Positions 29,495 through 39,600 of a stretch of DNA of 64,000 bases are shown one piece after another. Position numbers and translations under genes: made by a program. Below the pieces are notes generated by a model, which was given only the letters and a program-made list of their open reading frames with translations, had not been told where the DNA came from and searched no databases. The DNA is from Porphyra umbilicalis (Eukaryota > Rhodophyta > Bangiophyceae > Bangiales > Bangiaceae): positions 124,001-188,000 of the forward strand of contig KV918860.1 of NCBI GenBank assembly GCA_002049455.2. Direction: 5' to 3'. Within the stretch, counting starts at the first letter, position 1, and each line of letters opens with the position of its first letter.

Positions 29495-31165
29495 TCAAAC
29501 GACCAGCGGCCCGCGCGGCAACAGCCCCGCCAGCCGCGACGCCTCGGTCAGGAATCCCCCCAGCCGCCCCCCCCCGACCGCGTACAACGCGCGCAGGGGC
29601 GTCAGCGCGGCGGCCGCCACGCGCGGCTCCACTGCCGTCGTGTAGGTCGACGTGACAATGCCGTCGACGAGGATCGACCCGTCGACGGTGTGCGGGTTGA
29701 AGAGCCCCGCCCCGCGCCGCGTCGCGACGCGCGCCACGACCGCCGCCGAGCCGTCGGCGCGGAGGAGCACGTCGCCCACGGCGACGGTGCTCGCCGCCGC
29801 CATCCGCCCATTGACCGACAAGTAGTGGCCGGGCGTCAAGCGCAGCGGGCGCTCGTGCGCGGCGCACGCGTCGGCGGCGGGGGCGCCGACGGTCAACTCG
29901 ACAAACGTCGACGCTGCGTCCGCGTCGGCGTGCGAAAAGGCAAATACGTCGGAGAAGCGGCCGCCACCGACGGCGACGGCGTCGCCGACGGCCAGGGCGT
30001 CCATGCGCACTGCCTCACCCGACGCGAGCGTCACCGTCGCGTCGGCGGGGAAGCAGGCCGACTCGTCGGGCGTCGGCGTGGGCGTCGGCGTGGGCGTCGC
30101 GGGCTCAATGGCAATCGGGAGCAGCACACCGTCAATGATGTGGAGGACGCCGTTGGTGGCGTTGACGTCGGTCACCGTCAGCTTGGGGTCAGCCACCGCG
30201 GGGGCAGCGTCCATCAGCATCACCCCATCAGCCGCAAGCGTCACGTAGGGGCCCGCCAGCGGCATGAAGCCACCGGCGGCGACCACGTCCGAGGCCCGCA
30301 ACTCGCCCGCCGCCACATGGTACTGGAGGATGGTCGATAGCGTTGGGATCGGGTCACCCCCGCCCAGGGTGGTCAGTTCGGCAACAATTGCTTCATAGGC
30401 TTCCGTCACGTTGGTGCCCTCAAAGCCGAGCGTCTTCGCGAGCGACACAAACGCCGCGTTGGTCGGCGCAAATACGGTGAGCGACGCAGTTGCGTTGGCT
30501 ACCACGCCGACGAGGTCCGCCGCCGTCAGCGCGGAGAGGAGAAGCGAGAAGTCGGGGTTGCCCACGACCAGCCCGGCGATGGTCGTCGGCTGTGGGGTGC
30601 CAACGCGGATCGGCAGCAGCACACCGTCGATGAGGTGGACGATGCCGTTGGTGGCGTTGATGTCGGTTTGCGTCAGCTTGGGGTCTGCCACCGCAGGGGC
30701 GGCGTCCATCAGCGTCATCCCATCACCCGCAAGCGTCACGTTGGAGCCTACCAGCGGCATGTAGCCACCGGCGGCGACCAGGTCCGTGGAACGCACTACG
30801 CCGGCGGCGACGTGGTACTGGAGGACGGCGGTGAGCGGCGGGATCGGGTCCCCGCCGTTGAGCCCAGCGAGCCCGGCTACGATTGCATCAAACGCCGCAC
30901 TCGTGTCGTTGCCCTCAAAGCCGAGCGCCTCTGCGAGCGACACGAATGCTGCGTCGGTCGGCGCAAACACCGTGAGGGAGGCGTTGGGGTCGGCGACCAC
31001 GTCGACCATATTGGCAGCGGTCAGCGCGCGCACCAGCAGCGACAGGTTGGGGTTGCCGCTTGCGATTTCGGCAATCGTCATGGCCGAGGTCGTGGCGGTC
31101 GCTGCTGCGACGGCGACGGCGGCAGTGGCCGCCGCCAGGGCTGATGCAACGCCAAAGCGGGCCAT
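29495..31165 (-). CDS. Secreted FAS1-FAS1-Hint (hedgehog-type) protein
   Basis: 556 residues. The start at 31165 begins an Ala-rich signal peptide (1 to ~27). Two fasciclin domains follow (about 28-188 and 193-352), each with LTVFAPT[DN]AAFVSLA, LQYHVAAG and a closing NGIVHLIDGVLLPI-type strand; they are close duplicates. A Thr-Pro linker (357-366) leads to a Hint domain (371-556). The domain opens with CFPADATV at Cys371, like the CFPG.ATV start of hedgehog autoprocessing domains. It has GRFSDVFAFSH, LTPGHYLSVNG (TxxH at 444-447) and NPHTVDGSILVDGIVTSTYT. Hint domains cut the chain at the Cys through a thioester. The hedgehog SCYA-type cysteine is Thr here. The ACF junction suggests the FAS1 part may be released, perhaps modified. 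Probably an extracellular adhesion protein. Confidence 0.92.
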   Translation of the reverse strand: MARFGVASALAAATAAVAVAAATATTSAMTIAEIASGNPNLSLLVRALTAANMVDVVADPNASLTVFAPTDAAFVSLAEALGFEGNDTSAAFDAIVAGLAGLNGGDPIPPLTAVLQYHVAAGVVRSTDLVAAGGYMPLVGSNVTLAGDGMTLMDAAPAVADPKLTQTDINATNGIVHLIDGVLLPIRVGTPQPTTIAGLVVGNPDFSLLLSALTAADLVGVVANATASLTVFAPTNAAFVSLAKTLGFEGTNVTEAYEAIVAELTTLGGGDPIPTLSTILQYHVAAGELRASDVVAAGGFMPLAGPYVTLAADGVMLMDAAPAVADPKLTVTDVNATNGVLHIIDGVLLPIAIEPATPTPTPTPTPDESACFPADATVTLASGEAVRMDALAVGDAVAVGGGRFSDVFAFSHADADAASTFVELTVGAPAADACAAHERPLRLTPGHYLSVNGRMAAASTVAVGDVLLRADGSAAVVARVATRRGAGLFNPHTVDGSILVDGIVTSTYTTAVEPRVAAAALTPLRALYAVGGGRLGGFLTEASRLAGLLPRGPLVV

Positions 31166-31307
31166 AGTGTGGGTGACGGAAGAAGCACCCGAAAGAGGGT
31201 GGGGGGCGAGGGGCACTTCGGGCTCGTCCGGCCGATGGCGGGCGAGGCGGACGGTGCATGCACACACCCTGCGGTCTCGACAACGACGGGGTGCGGCCAG
31301 GTGCTCC

Positions 31308-31314
31308 TATTTAT
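31308..31314 (-). promoter_or_regulatory. TATA box of FAS1-Hint gene
   Basis: The minus strand reads CTCCATAAATAGGAGC, 143-149 nt before the ATG at 31165, in an otherwise GC-rich region. Confidence 0.5.
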
Positions 31315-31811
31315 GGAGACGGCGTGCCTACAATCACCCGATCCCCGCCACAGCGACTACGTACAGGCGCGCTGATGCGCGCTGGGACCGGCGCGGTCTG
31401 CTGGCTCTGATCCAGCCCATCGGCACGGAGGGCGTGCCCGTGTGGCTCCCAGCTGCGTCACTAGCGGGACAGCAAGCACGCATCAGACGAGATTCGGGCA
31501 CACACCCACATGAGTCAACGACCCCGACAGAGGCCCTCGCTGGAGCCGGGAGGCATGCTTTTGGCCTTTGCACGTAGCCAAGCCCGCTTGACCGCCCGCC
31601 CATTCCATGCCTCTTGCAACACGACGTGTGGTCGCGGATCGATGTTGGGCAGATGCAAGCCTCGCTCTGACACCGCCCTGGGAAGGGAGGCGGTTGGCAC
31701 CACAAATCCAGACCGATGTGGCCGATCATCGCCCGCCGCCCGACGACGACCCGCCACGCACCGGCCCTGTTCGCATCGTACAATGGGCGGCTGCAACGGG
31801 CCTCATGTGTG

Positions 31812-33454
31812 TACATCGTCGGCCCGGCAGGAATCTCCATCGAGAAGGATTCTCGATGGGGCTTCGATGGGCCTTGAGAACCCCATCGAGGCATGCTTTC
31901 GATGGATCTTCGATGGACCTTCGATGACTGTACGCCGAGGAAGCCGGCTCGGAAGCTCCAGTCTCATAATTCGTTTCTCGTAACGGTCGCCAAAAAAGGC
32001 TTGTCCAATAGCGTGAGTGTTCTATGCATGAATTGAACGCTAAAACTATTTGACCAGGGTGATTGTATTGTGTACTTAAGATCGGTCGAGCGTGATTGCA
32101 ATTAGACAGAGAGAGGGCATTCCCCGACAGCACGGCACCACCTGACCCCGGCACGCCCTCCCGACCCCGGCACGCCCTCCCGATACCGTTGCCGGCGCCA
32201 CGCCACGGGGCGGGAATGCTCCACCGGCCGCTCCGTCACCGGGGTCTGCGACCACCCCCGCGCGCTTCTTCGCCCCAGCTACGCCGGCGGCAGGTTGCCA
32301 GGCGATACGGCGGCGGTGGTCGGACTGCCGTCGCCGCTACGCCGCATGGCGCCCCGTTCGTGGAAACGGTCCGCCCGTCGAGAGACCCCTACCCGCCCGA
32401 TACGCTCCCCGCGAAGACGGCCTGCGAGCCCGTTGCCGACGGCGACAGCAAAAGACGAGGGCCGGCGCGGCTGCCGACGAGGGGGCGGGCGCGCCACCGC
32501 CGCCGCCCGCCGGACCGGACAGGTGCCACAAACGGTAGCGCACAAGCACACTAACACCCGCACCCCCCTTCCCCCCCACGTCGAGCGTGTGGCGGCTGCG
32601 GTGCTATGCCGCCGCCCGGCGGGAGTCCCACCTCGACCGCGCCACCGCTGCACGGACCACCCGCACGTCGGACGGGAGAAATGCCTTGAGGGCGCGCGCC
32701 CATGCCAATGACGCGGTTGTCGGCCATGGCGTGCACCGGCGGGGAGGTGGCGGGGCACCCCGCCGCCGCACACGCCCGGCGGGGAAAGGGAAGCTCCTCC
32801 CGCCCGAGTCCTTCGCCGCCACCGACGGGGGCGGCGGCGGCCGCTCGGGTGGAGACGGTGTGGGTGGTGGGGGACACGGCGCCCCAGGGGCCGGGCCGCC
32901 CCTTAGCATGCCCGCCCGGCAGGGCCAAAGACGCGCAAGCAGAGACTGCCCGCTACAGTGTAAAACCGCGCCTTGCTGGCGGCCATCTCTTCGCGAGCGA
33001 TTCTCAGTCATCTAAGTCACGACGGTTCGCACTTGCGGCCTCGCTCGTTACCTTACAACGTAAATCAAAGACCTCGAGCAGGTAAGCTCGTCGTGGATAC
33101 CGCACCCTGCTGATGACATTCCCTGGGAATTCCAGTTCCAGTGCCTTCTACAGTAAGCAGCATAGCTGTCGGAGCCCTTATCCAAAGCGTACAGTAGCTG
33201 GACCAATCATTCGCGGAAGAGCCCGTGCACAGTGCACAATGAAACGGTGGCCGAGTCTCGAAGTGTAGTCTGTCGGAAAGAAACGCACGTGGTGTTGGGT
33301 TCTTGTCAGTGGTTGTTCTGCATCGGTCGATGCACTTCGATGGAGGCTCGGATGCACCCAAAAACGCCCATCGAATGCCGCCTTCGATGGCCGATGCAGC
33401 CCGATGCATGCTCGATGCATGCTCGATGCGATTTCCTGCCGGGCCGACGATGTA
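31812..33454. mobile_element. 1.64-kb TIR element with CATCGA subterminal arrays
   Basis: A perfect 22-bp inverted repeat (31812-31833 and 33433-33454) begins TACATCGTCGGCCCGGCAGG. Directly inside each end is an array of CATCGA/TCGATG motifs (31837-31926 and 33331-33430), the subterminal-repeat layout common in DNA transposons. Similarity may extend outwards (CTCAT and TGGGCG blocks). The interior has AT-richer flanks and a GC-rich coding-like core (about 32200-32960). A tandem pair of a ~20-bp unit (CCCCGGCACGCCCTCCCGA) lies near 32150. No transposase is visible. On the minus strand at 32736-32692 is a peptide resembling the start of dihydrofolate reductase (HAMADNRVIGMG); it leads into no full domain. 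Confidence 0.55.
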
Positions 33455-33871
33455 TGCGGAATGAGCGGCATCGCCCAACTCACAGCGTACAGTACTGTTG
33501 AGCCAACCAACGCCGATCGGTGGCCGCACACGCCCACCGACACAGACCGTGTTGAGGAGCCCGGCGCGGGACCACCCGGGCCGGCGCCGCCACCCTGGGC
33601 GAGTGTTGACGAGCCACCGTGGAGGGAACAACGTAGACAGGAAGAAAGAAAACGGCCGAGCATGGGCTCTGGTGGACCGCAGCCCCATGCAGTGCTGCAG
33701 AGGCGAGGCGCGGCACGGAGGCGCCACGGAGTGCGCTACGGAACCGTCATTCTCGGTCGGCCGACAAGCAGCCGCGCGCATGTGGTCGTTGGTCAAGCGG
33801 GTGGTCAAACGGGTGGTGGGCTGCCCCGTTGAGGCTGCGGACCACTCGAATGTTATATGTGGTCAGGGGGA

Positions 33872-34640
33872 AAGGTTGGCATATCGGTAAATTTGGTCGA
33901 TAACAGATATCGGTAAGGATCGGTACCCCAATCGATAATCGGTATGGGCCATTTGCTCAACGGACGGTACATGTCGGAATGGTACTTATTATGGTACTTA
34001 AGCTAGGGAGGAAGTCGACCGATGCCACACAACGAGCGAGGCACTGGACAAACCCACTATACTTCTGTCACCGACCAGACAGACCAGCAACCCAGACCCG
34101 AGAAGTACGATAGTGAGCGCACAAGGCACCCGTGTCTGTCTAACAGACCCTCCCGCGCCAGTCCAGGTGGCCCGCTCTGCCCGAGCAAGGGCGCCCACTG
34201 CCATCTCATGACGTGCCTGGGTATCTCCAAAAGGTAATGTGGCGGTTGCGCAATGTCCGCGCCATTAAGTTTCTTCTGCGTCATACTGTTTGCAGCAGAG
34301 TGGGCGAGCAGTTTGCTATCGCTATGTGCGCATAGATGCATGAGGAAAAAAGGGCGTGGCTTGGCATGCAAGAGAATCATTGACGGGGGGCGAAGGGACG
34401 GGTCCAAGCTAACCCAGGTCAGGCACGGTCGAGATCGTGGCGTTGGTCTGGTGGAGTGCAGAGGCGAGCAGTTGGTATGGTCGGGGCGGTGCGAACGCGA
34501 GTGGTGCGCACCTACACATCCCAAAAATTGGAGTTATGACGGAATATTAGATACCGAGCTATCAGTACGAAATCGGCGAATCGGCATACCAATCGGGAAA
34601 CGGTATCCAGAATTACAACGTTCGGTAAATGTCACCCTCA
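33872..34640. mobile_element. 0.77-kb hAT-like element, copy of the family at 1-230
   Basis: The left end reads AAGGTTGGCATATCGG; the right end read inwards is TGAGGGTGACATTTACCG, an imperfect inverted repeat. Flanks caggggga (33864-33871) and caggggcg (34641-34648) agree at 6 of 8, suggesting a worn 8-bp target duplication. Subterminal ATCGGTA motifs are frequent at both ends. The right ~190 bp match the window's first 230 bp in direct orientation. No transposase ORF is seen. Confidence 0.6.
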
Positions 34641-36686
34641 CAGGGGCGCTCGTCGTTGGCTGCAAAAGTCATCGACGTCACCGTGGAAGACACGCCACGT
34701 CCGACGTGACGTCCCTTCTCTGACCTTGCTGTGTTTTGTTGCGAGGGCCTTGCCCGGCTGCGACTGTCACTCGCCACCCCTACGTACTGTATGTGATACG
34801 CGACGCCCGCCGGGTTTGTCAGGCTTGGTCGGTCCGGCCCACTCACTTTGCAGCGGGCGGCCGCCGCCGCGTCCGCGAGTCGGGAGCATCCCCGGGGATC
34901 GCGGGCCCCCGCCGGGCGGTCTGCGGGATGGGGGCCGTCGCGACGATTCGACACTGGTCACGGTCTCGCGCAGACGCAGCGCGCCCTGCGCCGTCGTGCA
35001 CTCCCCGTCGAGGGCGTGGGCCGCAGCGGGCGTATCCTACAGTACCGCTGGCTGTCTGCCGTCACGCACCGCTTGCCTCTCCCTTGGAGCGGTGCCCTCA
35101 CGCCGAGTCGTGCGTGTCCCGGACGGCGCCCGAGGTCGGGCCGCCCTCTTGCCGTCTTTTTTTTTTTTTCTTTTTTTCTTTTTTTTTGTTCGACAGTCAG
35201 TCGCTTGCCCGCTCTCTCCTCGCGGTGCACCGGCAGATCAAACGCGCCGTGCTGCCCGGACAAGCGGCCGCCCGCACGCGCCGGCGTCGGCGCGCGCGGA
35301 TGGCGCCGCCGAGGGGGCCGGCTGCGGCGGCCGGCGGGGGCCGACGCGCGGCGGGTGCACCCCCCGCTTGGACGCGGACCGGACGCGCCCCGCCGCGCGC
35401 GCGGGTGGTTTGCCCGCCGAGCGCCCGACGGGTGGGGGCCCCCGTCGTGGCAACGCCCCCCACGCGTCGGCGCCGGACGCGGCGGTTCGCGGCGGCCCCC
35501 CCACGCCGGCGCCCCGCCGTCGCCCCGCCCGCGGCCCCGCCCGTCGCCCGTGGCCGCCACCCCCGGCGATCTCGCGGGGCGCGGCCTCCCCCACGCCCCC
35601 CCGACCCGACGGGCGCCCCGCCGCCGGCGCTGGCGGCGCCAGCCGCGCGCGCCCCCCGCCCCCACCGGCACCCACCGCCCACCGTCGCGGCCGCCACCCC
35701 ACCGCGCGCGCGCGCGGCGCGGCGGCGGTGGCCGCCGCCCCCGCCCGCAAACCGCCGCGCGCATGCCGTCGGGGCGTCGCCGCGGACCCCGCCGCCCGGG
35801 CATCCGCCCCCCGCCCTCCCCCCACCGCCCGCCGCGGCGGCGGGGTAGAGCCCCGCCCACGGGTGTCGGGGGTTCCTTCCCCCCCCCCCCCCCCCCGCGT
35901 CATGGCCGCCCCCCCCCCCCGCCCCTCCCCCCCCCCGTGCGACCGCGCCGGTGGAGCCCCCGCGCGGGCGCTGCGGGGAGCCGTGGCGTCACCCCCCCCC
36001 CCCCCCCCCCCCGCCCCCCCCCTCCCTCGGCCACCGTCGGCCGCGCCGCCCCCGTCGGCGTTGGGGGCGGTGGCGGCGGGTGCGGCGACGCGGGCGCCGC
36101 GGGGGGCGGGACCGCCGCGCGGCGGGCGCGCGGCGGCGGCACGGCGGCCGCGGCGCGGGGCGCGGTGGCGGCGGGGGGTCGCGTCGACGGCTTTTTTGGT
36201 GGACCATCACGCCCCTGCGGCGGGGAAGGGGGGGACGCGCCGGGGGGGGGGGGGGGGGCGCGTTAGCGTTTGGCTTGCGCGTCGCCCGACACGCAGGCGG
36301 AGGGGTGCGCGGGCGCGTTGCTGCAGCTGGTGATGCCGTGTCGGTCGGCGCGGGTGGCGTGCGTGTGTGTCACTACACAGCTGCTGTTGCCCTTTTTTGG
36401 TGCCCCTGCTGTTGACCTTTTTTGCTGGTGACGACGGACGAGGTCAAGCGGGGGGAGGGCAGGCGGGGTACAGACGCGGATCGTCGACCGACGCGGATCG
36501 TCGACCGAGAGTTGGTCGGTCATAGAGCAATGCGAATGTTTACGTGCATGCGGACACCGGCGCTACTCTCCCCGATGGGAAGTTCACCCCGCCCCCCGCG
36601 TCTAGCAGTGAGTGCAACACAAGAATCAAAAGGGCACACCACCAGCCGCACCCGGGACACGCGGTGCGTCCCCCACGACGACCCCC
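34641..36686. other. T-tract followed by very GC-rich, possibly coding DNA
   Basis: A pyrimidine tract (35157-35187, almost all T) precedes about 1.1 kb of very GC-rich DNA. An ATG at 35299 in good context opens an Arg/Pro/Ala-rich frame to about 35848. All three plus frames and two minus frames are open over long spans, so openness is not evidence. C homopolymers at 35879-35897 and 35989-36012 and a G run at 36242-36258 would hide any true frame. A gene is possible but not supported. Confidence 0.35.
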
Positions 36687-39600
36687 TCAGCCGTGGATGG
36701 ACAGCGGCCGGCAGCGGCAGTTGGTCAAGTCCACGTCCATCCCCAGCCGCCGGCACGTGTTGCCACGCTGCACCGGGCACATGGGCACGGGCAACAACAC
36801 GCGGCTGACGACGTGCACGACGCCGTTGAGCGCGCGCAAGTTGCCCGGCGCAATCTGCGCAATGCCCCGAATGCCCGGCGCGTTGTCGCGCAGCTGCAAC
36901 CACGGTTGGATGCGGAGGTCCGTTTGGTCCGCCGTCTTGACCGTCTTGTTCATGAGCTCGGGGGTGCGGAGCATCCCCGGCAGCAGGTGGTAGTTGAGGA
37001 TGCGCACGAGGAGGGGCAGCGGGTCCCCCCCGCCGAGCACCGTGAGGGTGTTGAGGAGGAACGCCCACGCGGCCTGCCCGTTGGCCTGGTTGGCGGGGAA
37101 GCCGAGCGCGACGGCCAGCTGCAAAAAGGCGGCGTTGGTCGGCGCAAAGACGGTCGTGCCGCCGCCGGCGTTGGCCAACGGGCCGAGCATGCCCGCCGTT
37201 TGGAGGGCGGCAAAGAAGAGGCCAAAGTCGCCGGCGCCCGCGAGCATCTGCGCGACCGTTTGGGAGCCGGGCGGCGCCAGCCCCCAGCCGGGCCGCAGCG
37301 GACCGAGCGTCGCCGGCTGCGGTGGCATGGTCGGCGGCTGCGGCATCAGGGGCGGCAGCGGCGGCTGCCCGGGCATGACCTGCCCGGGCACGACTGGCCC
37401 GGGGAGGACCTGGAAGGGCACGGCGGGCCCGGGCTGCCGCGGCGGGGGCACTTGCTGCCCCGGCGGCGGGGGCGCTTGCCCCGGCCGTGGCGGCACTTGC
37501 TGCCCCGGTCGTGGGGGCACTTGCAGCCCCGGCGGTGGCGGCACTTGCTGCCGCACGACCGTGGGGAGGCGCGCGGGGAGGCGGATCTGCCCCGGCAGCA
37601 TCGGGCCGACGGCCGGGGCGACGCGCGGGAAGATGGGCCCGCCCGGGAAGGTGGGGATGACCTGACCGGGGAACTGCTGCTGCAACTGCTGCTGCTGGAA
37701 CGCCTGCTGCTGCTGGAGCGCCTGCAGCTGCTGCGGCGTCATCTGCCCATTGTTGAAGGCGCCCACGCCGCCAAAGCCGCCAAAGCCCGGGAGGCCGCCC
37801 CACCCGCCGACGCCCCCAAAGCCCGGGACGCCGCCGGCAAAGCCCGGCGGGAGGCCGCCCCATCCACCGACGCCGCCAAAGCCCGGGACGCCGCCAAACC
37901 CACCAATGCCCCCAAAGCCCGGCGGGAAGCCGGCGCCGGTGCCGCCCCAGCCGCCAAACTGGCCGCCCCAGCCGCCGAGACCCCCAAACTGGCCGCCCAA
38001 CCCGCCGAGGCCGCCCAAGCCGAGCCCTGGAGGCAAGGGGCCAAAGCCGCCCCCAAACGGCAGGCCGAACCCGCCGCCCAACCCCAAGCCGCCGAGACCG
38101 CCAAGGCCGCCAAAGCCGCCGAGACCGCCGAGGCCGCCAAGGCCGCCAAAGCCGCCGAGACCGCCGAGGCCGCCGAGGCCGCCAAAACCGCCGAGGCCGC
38201 CGAGGCCACCACCAAGGCCGAGGCCCCCCCCGAGGCCGGGGAAGCCCAAGCCGCCCCCGAGGCCGGGGAAGCCGAGGCCGCCACCGAGGCCGCCACCGAG
38301 ACCGGGGAAGCCAAAGCCACCACCGAGGCCCCCCAGCCCCCCAAAACCGAGCCCCCCGAGGCCCCCGAGACCCCCACCGAGACCACCGAGCCCCAGACCC
38401 CCACCGAGGCCAAGGCCACCCAGCCCCAAGCCGCCCAACCCCCCCAACCCCCCTAGGCCCCCCAAGCCGAGGCCCCCGAGGCCGCCCAGACCGCCCAAAC
38501 CGCCAAGGAGTCCCAAGCCCGTCAAACCGCCGCCGAGGCCGACGCCGCCGAGGAGCGCCGGCGAGAGGGGCCCCGGAAAGGGCAACAGCACCTGCGCGGG
38601 AAAGCCCGGTATGCCGGGTGACGGGGGGGGCCGCGGGGGCGTCTGCACCTGCCCCGGCCACTGCGTCGGCGCCGGCGTCATGACCACGCCGGGCGGGCGC
38701 ACGGGGGGGACGCTCGGCGGCTGGCCGGGCACCAGCGGCGGCGGCTGGCCAGGGAGGCCCGGCACCAGCGGTGGCAGCTGCCGCTCCGTGGCTTGCAGAC
38801 GCACCCGCCGCGGCAAAAACGGGAACTGCCCCGGGAACTGCCCCGGGAACTGCCCCGGGAACTGCCCCGGGAACTGTCCCGGGAACTGCCCCGGGAACTG
38901 CCCCGGGAACTGCCCCGGGAACGGCTGCTGCGGGAACTGTCCAGGGAACGGCTGCTGCGGGAATTGCCCCGGGAGCTGCTGCTGCGGGAAGACCCCCGGC
39001 TGCTGCGGGAACTGCCCCGGGAACTGCCCCGGCAACAGCGGCTGCTGCGGGAAGACCCCCGGCTGCTGCGGGAACTGCCCCGGGAACTGCCCCGGCAGCA
39101 GCGGCTGCTGCGGGAACTGCCCCGGGAAGACGCCCGGCTGCATCGGAAGCTGCCCCGGGAAGACCCCCAGCTGCTGCGGGAACATCCCCGGCTGCGGCGG
39201 GAACATCCCCGGCAGCGTCACAACGCGGCCGCCGCGCACCGCAAACGGCAGGAGCACCCCATTGATCGTGTGGATGATGCCATTCGACGCGCGCAAGTCG
39301 GTCGTCCCAAACGTCGGGTCGGGCATCCCCGGCGCCCCGTCAATGAGCGACCGCCCGCCGCGCGCAATCATGACGGGGGGCCCCGAGAGCGGCCGAAAGC
39401 CGCCCGTCGCCGTCAACTGCGCCGCCGTCAGGGCGCCGGCGGCGACGTGGTGTTGGAGGATGGACGTGAGCAGCGGCGCGGCGTTGCCCCCCGCCTGCGC
39501 GGCGAGCACCTGGGAGATGCGCTGGAAGGCGGCCTCGGGGTTGGAGCCGATGTACCCGAGCGCGTTGCCGAGGCGCACGAACGCGGCGTTGGTCGGCGCA

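Noticed and set aside
34726-36333. 535-codon plus ORF
   Set aside because: All plus frames and two minus frames are open here because of extreme GC content; no domain is visible and homopolymers interrupt it. Kept only as a possible gene.
38820-39130. Regular repeats that might suggest a CRISPR array
   Set aside because: The 12-bp units are contiguous without spacers and encode PGQF in a secreted protein.
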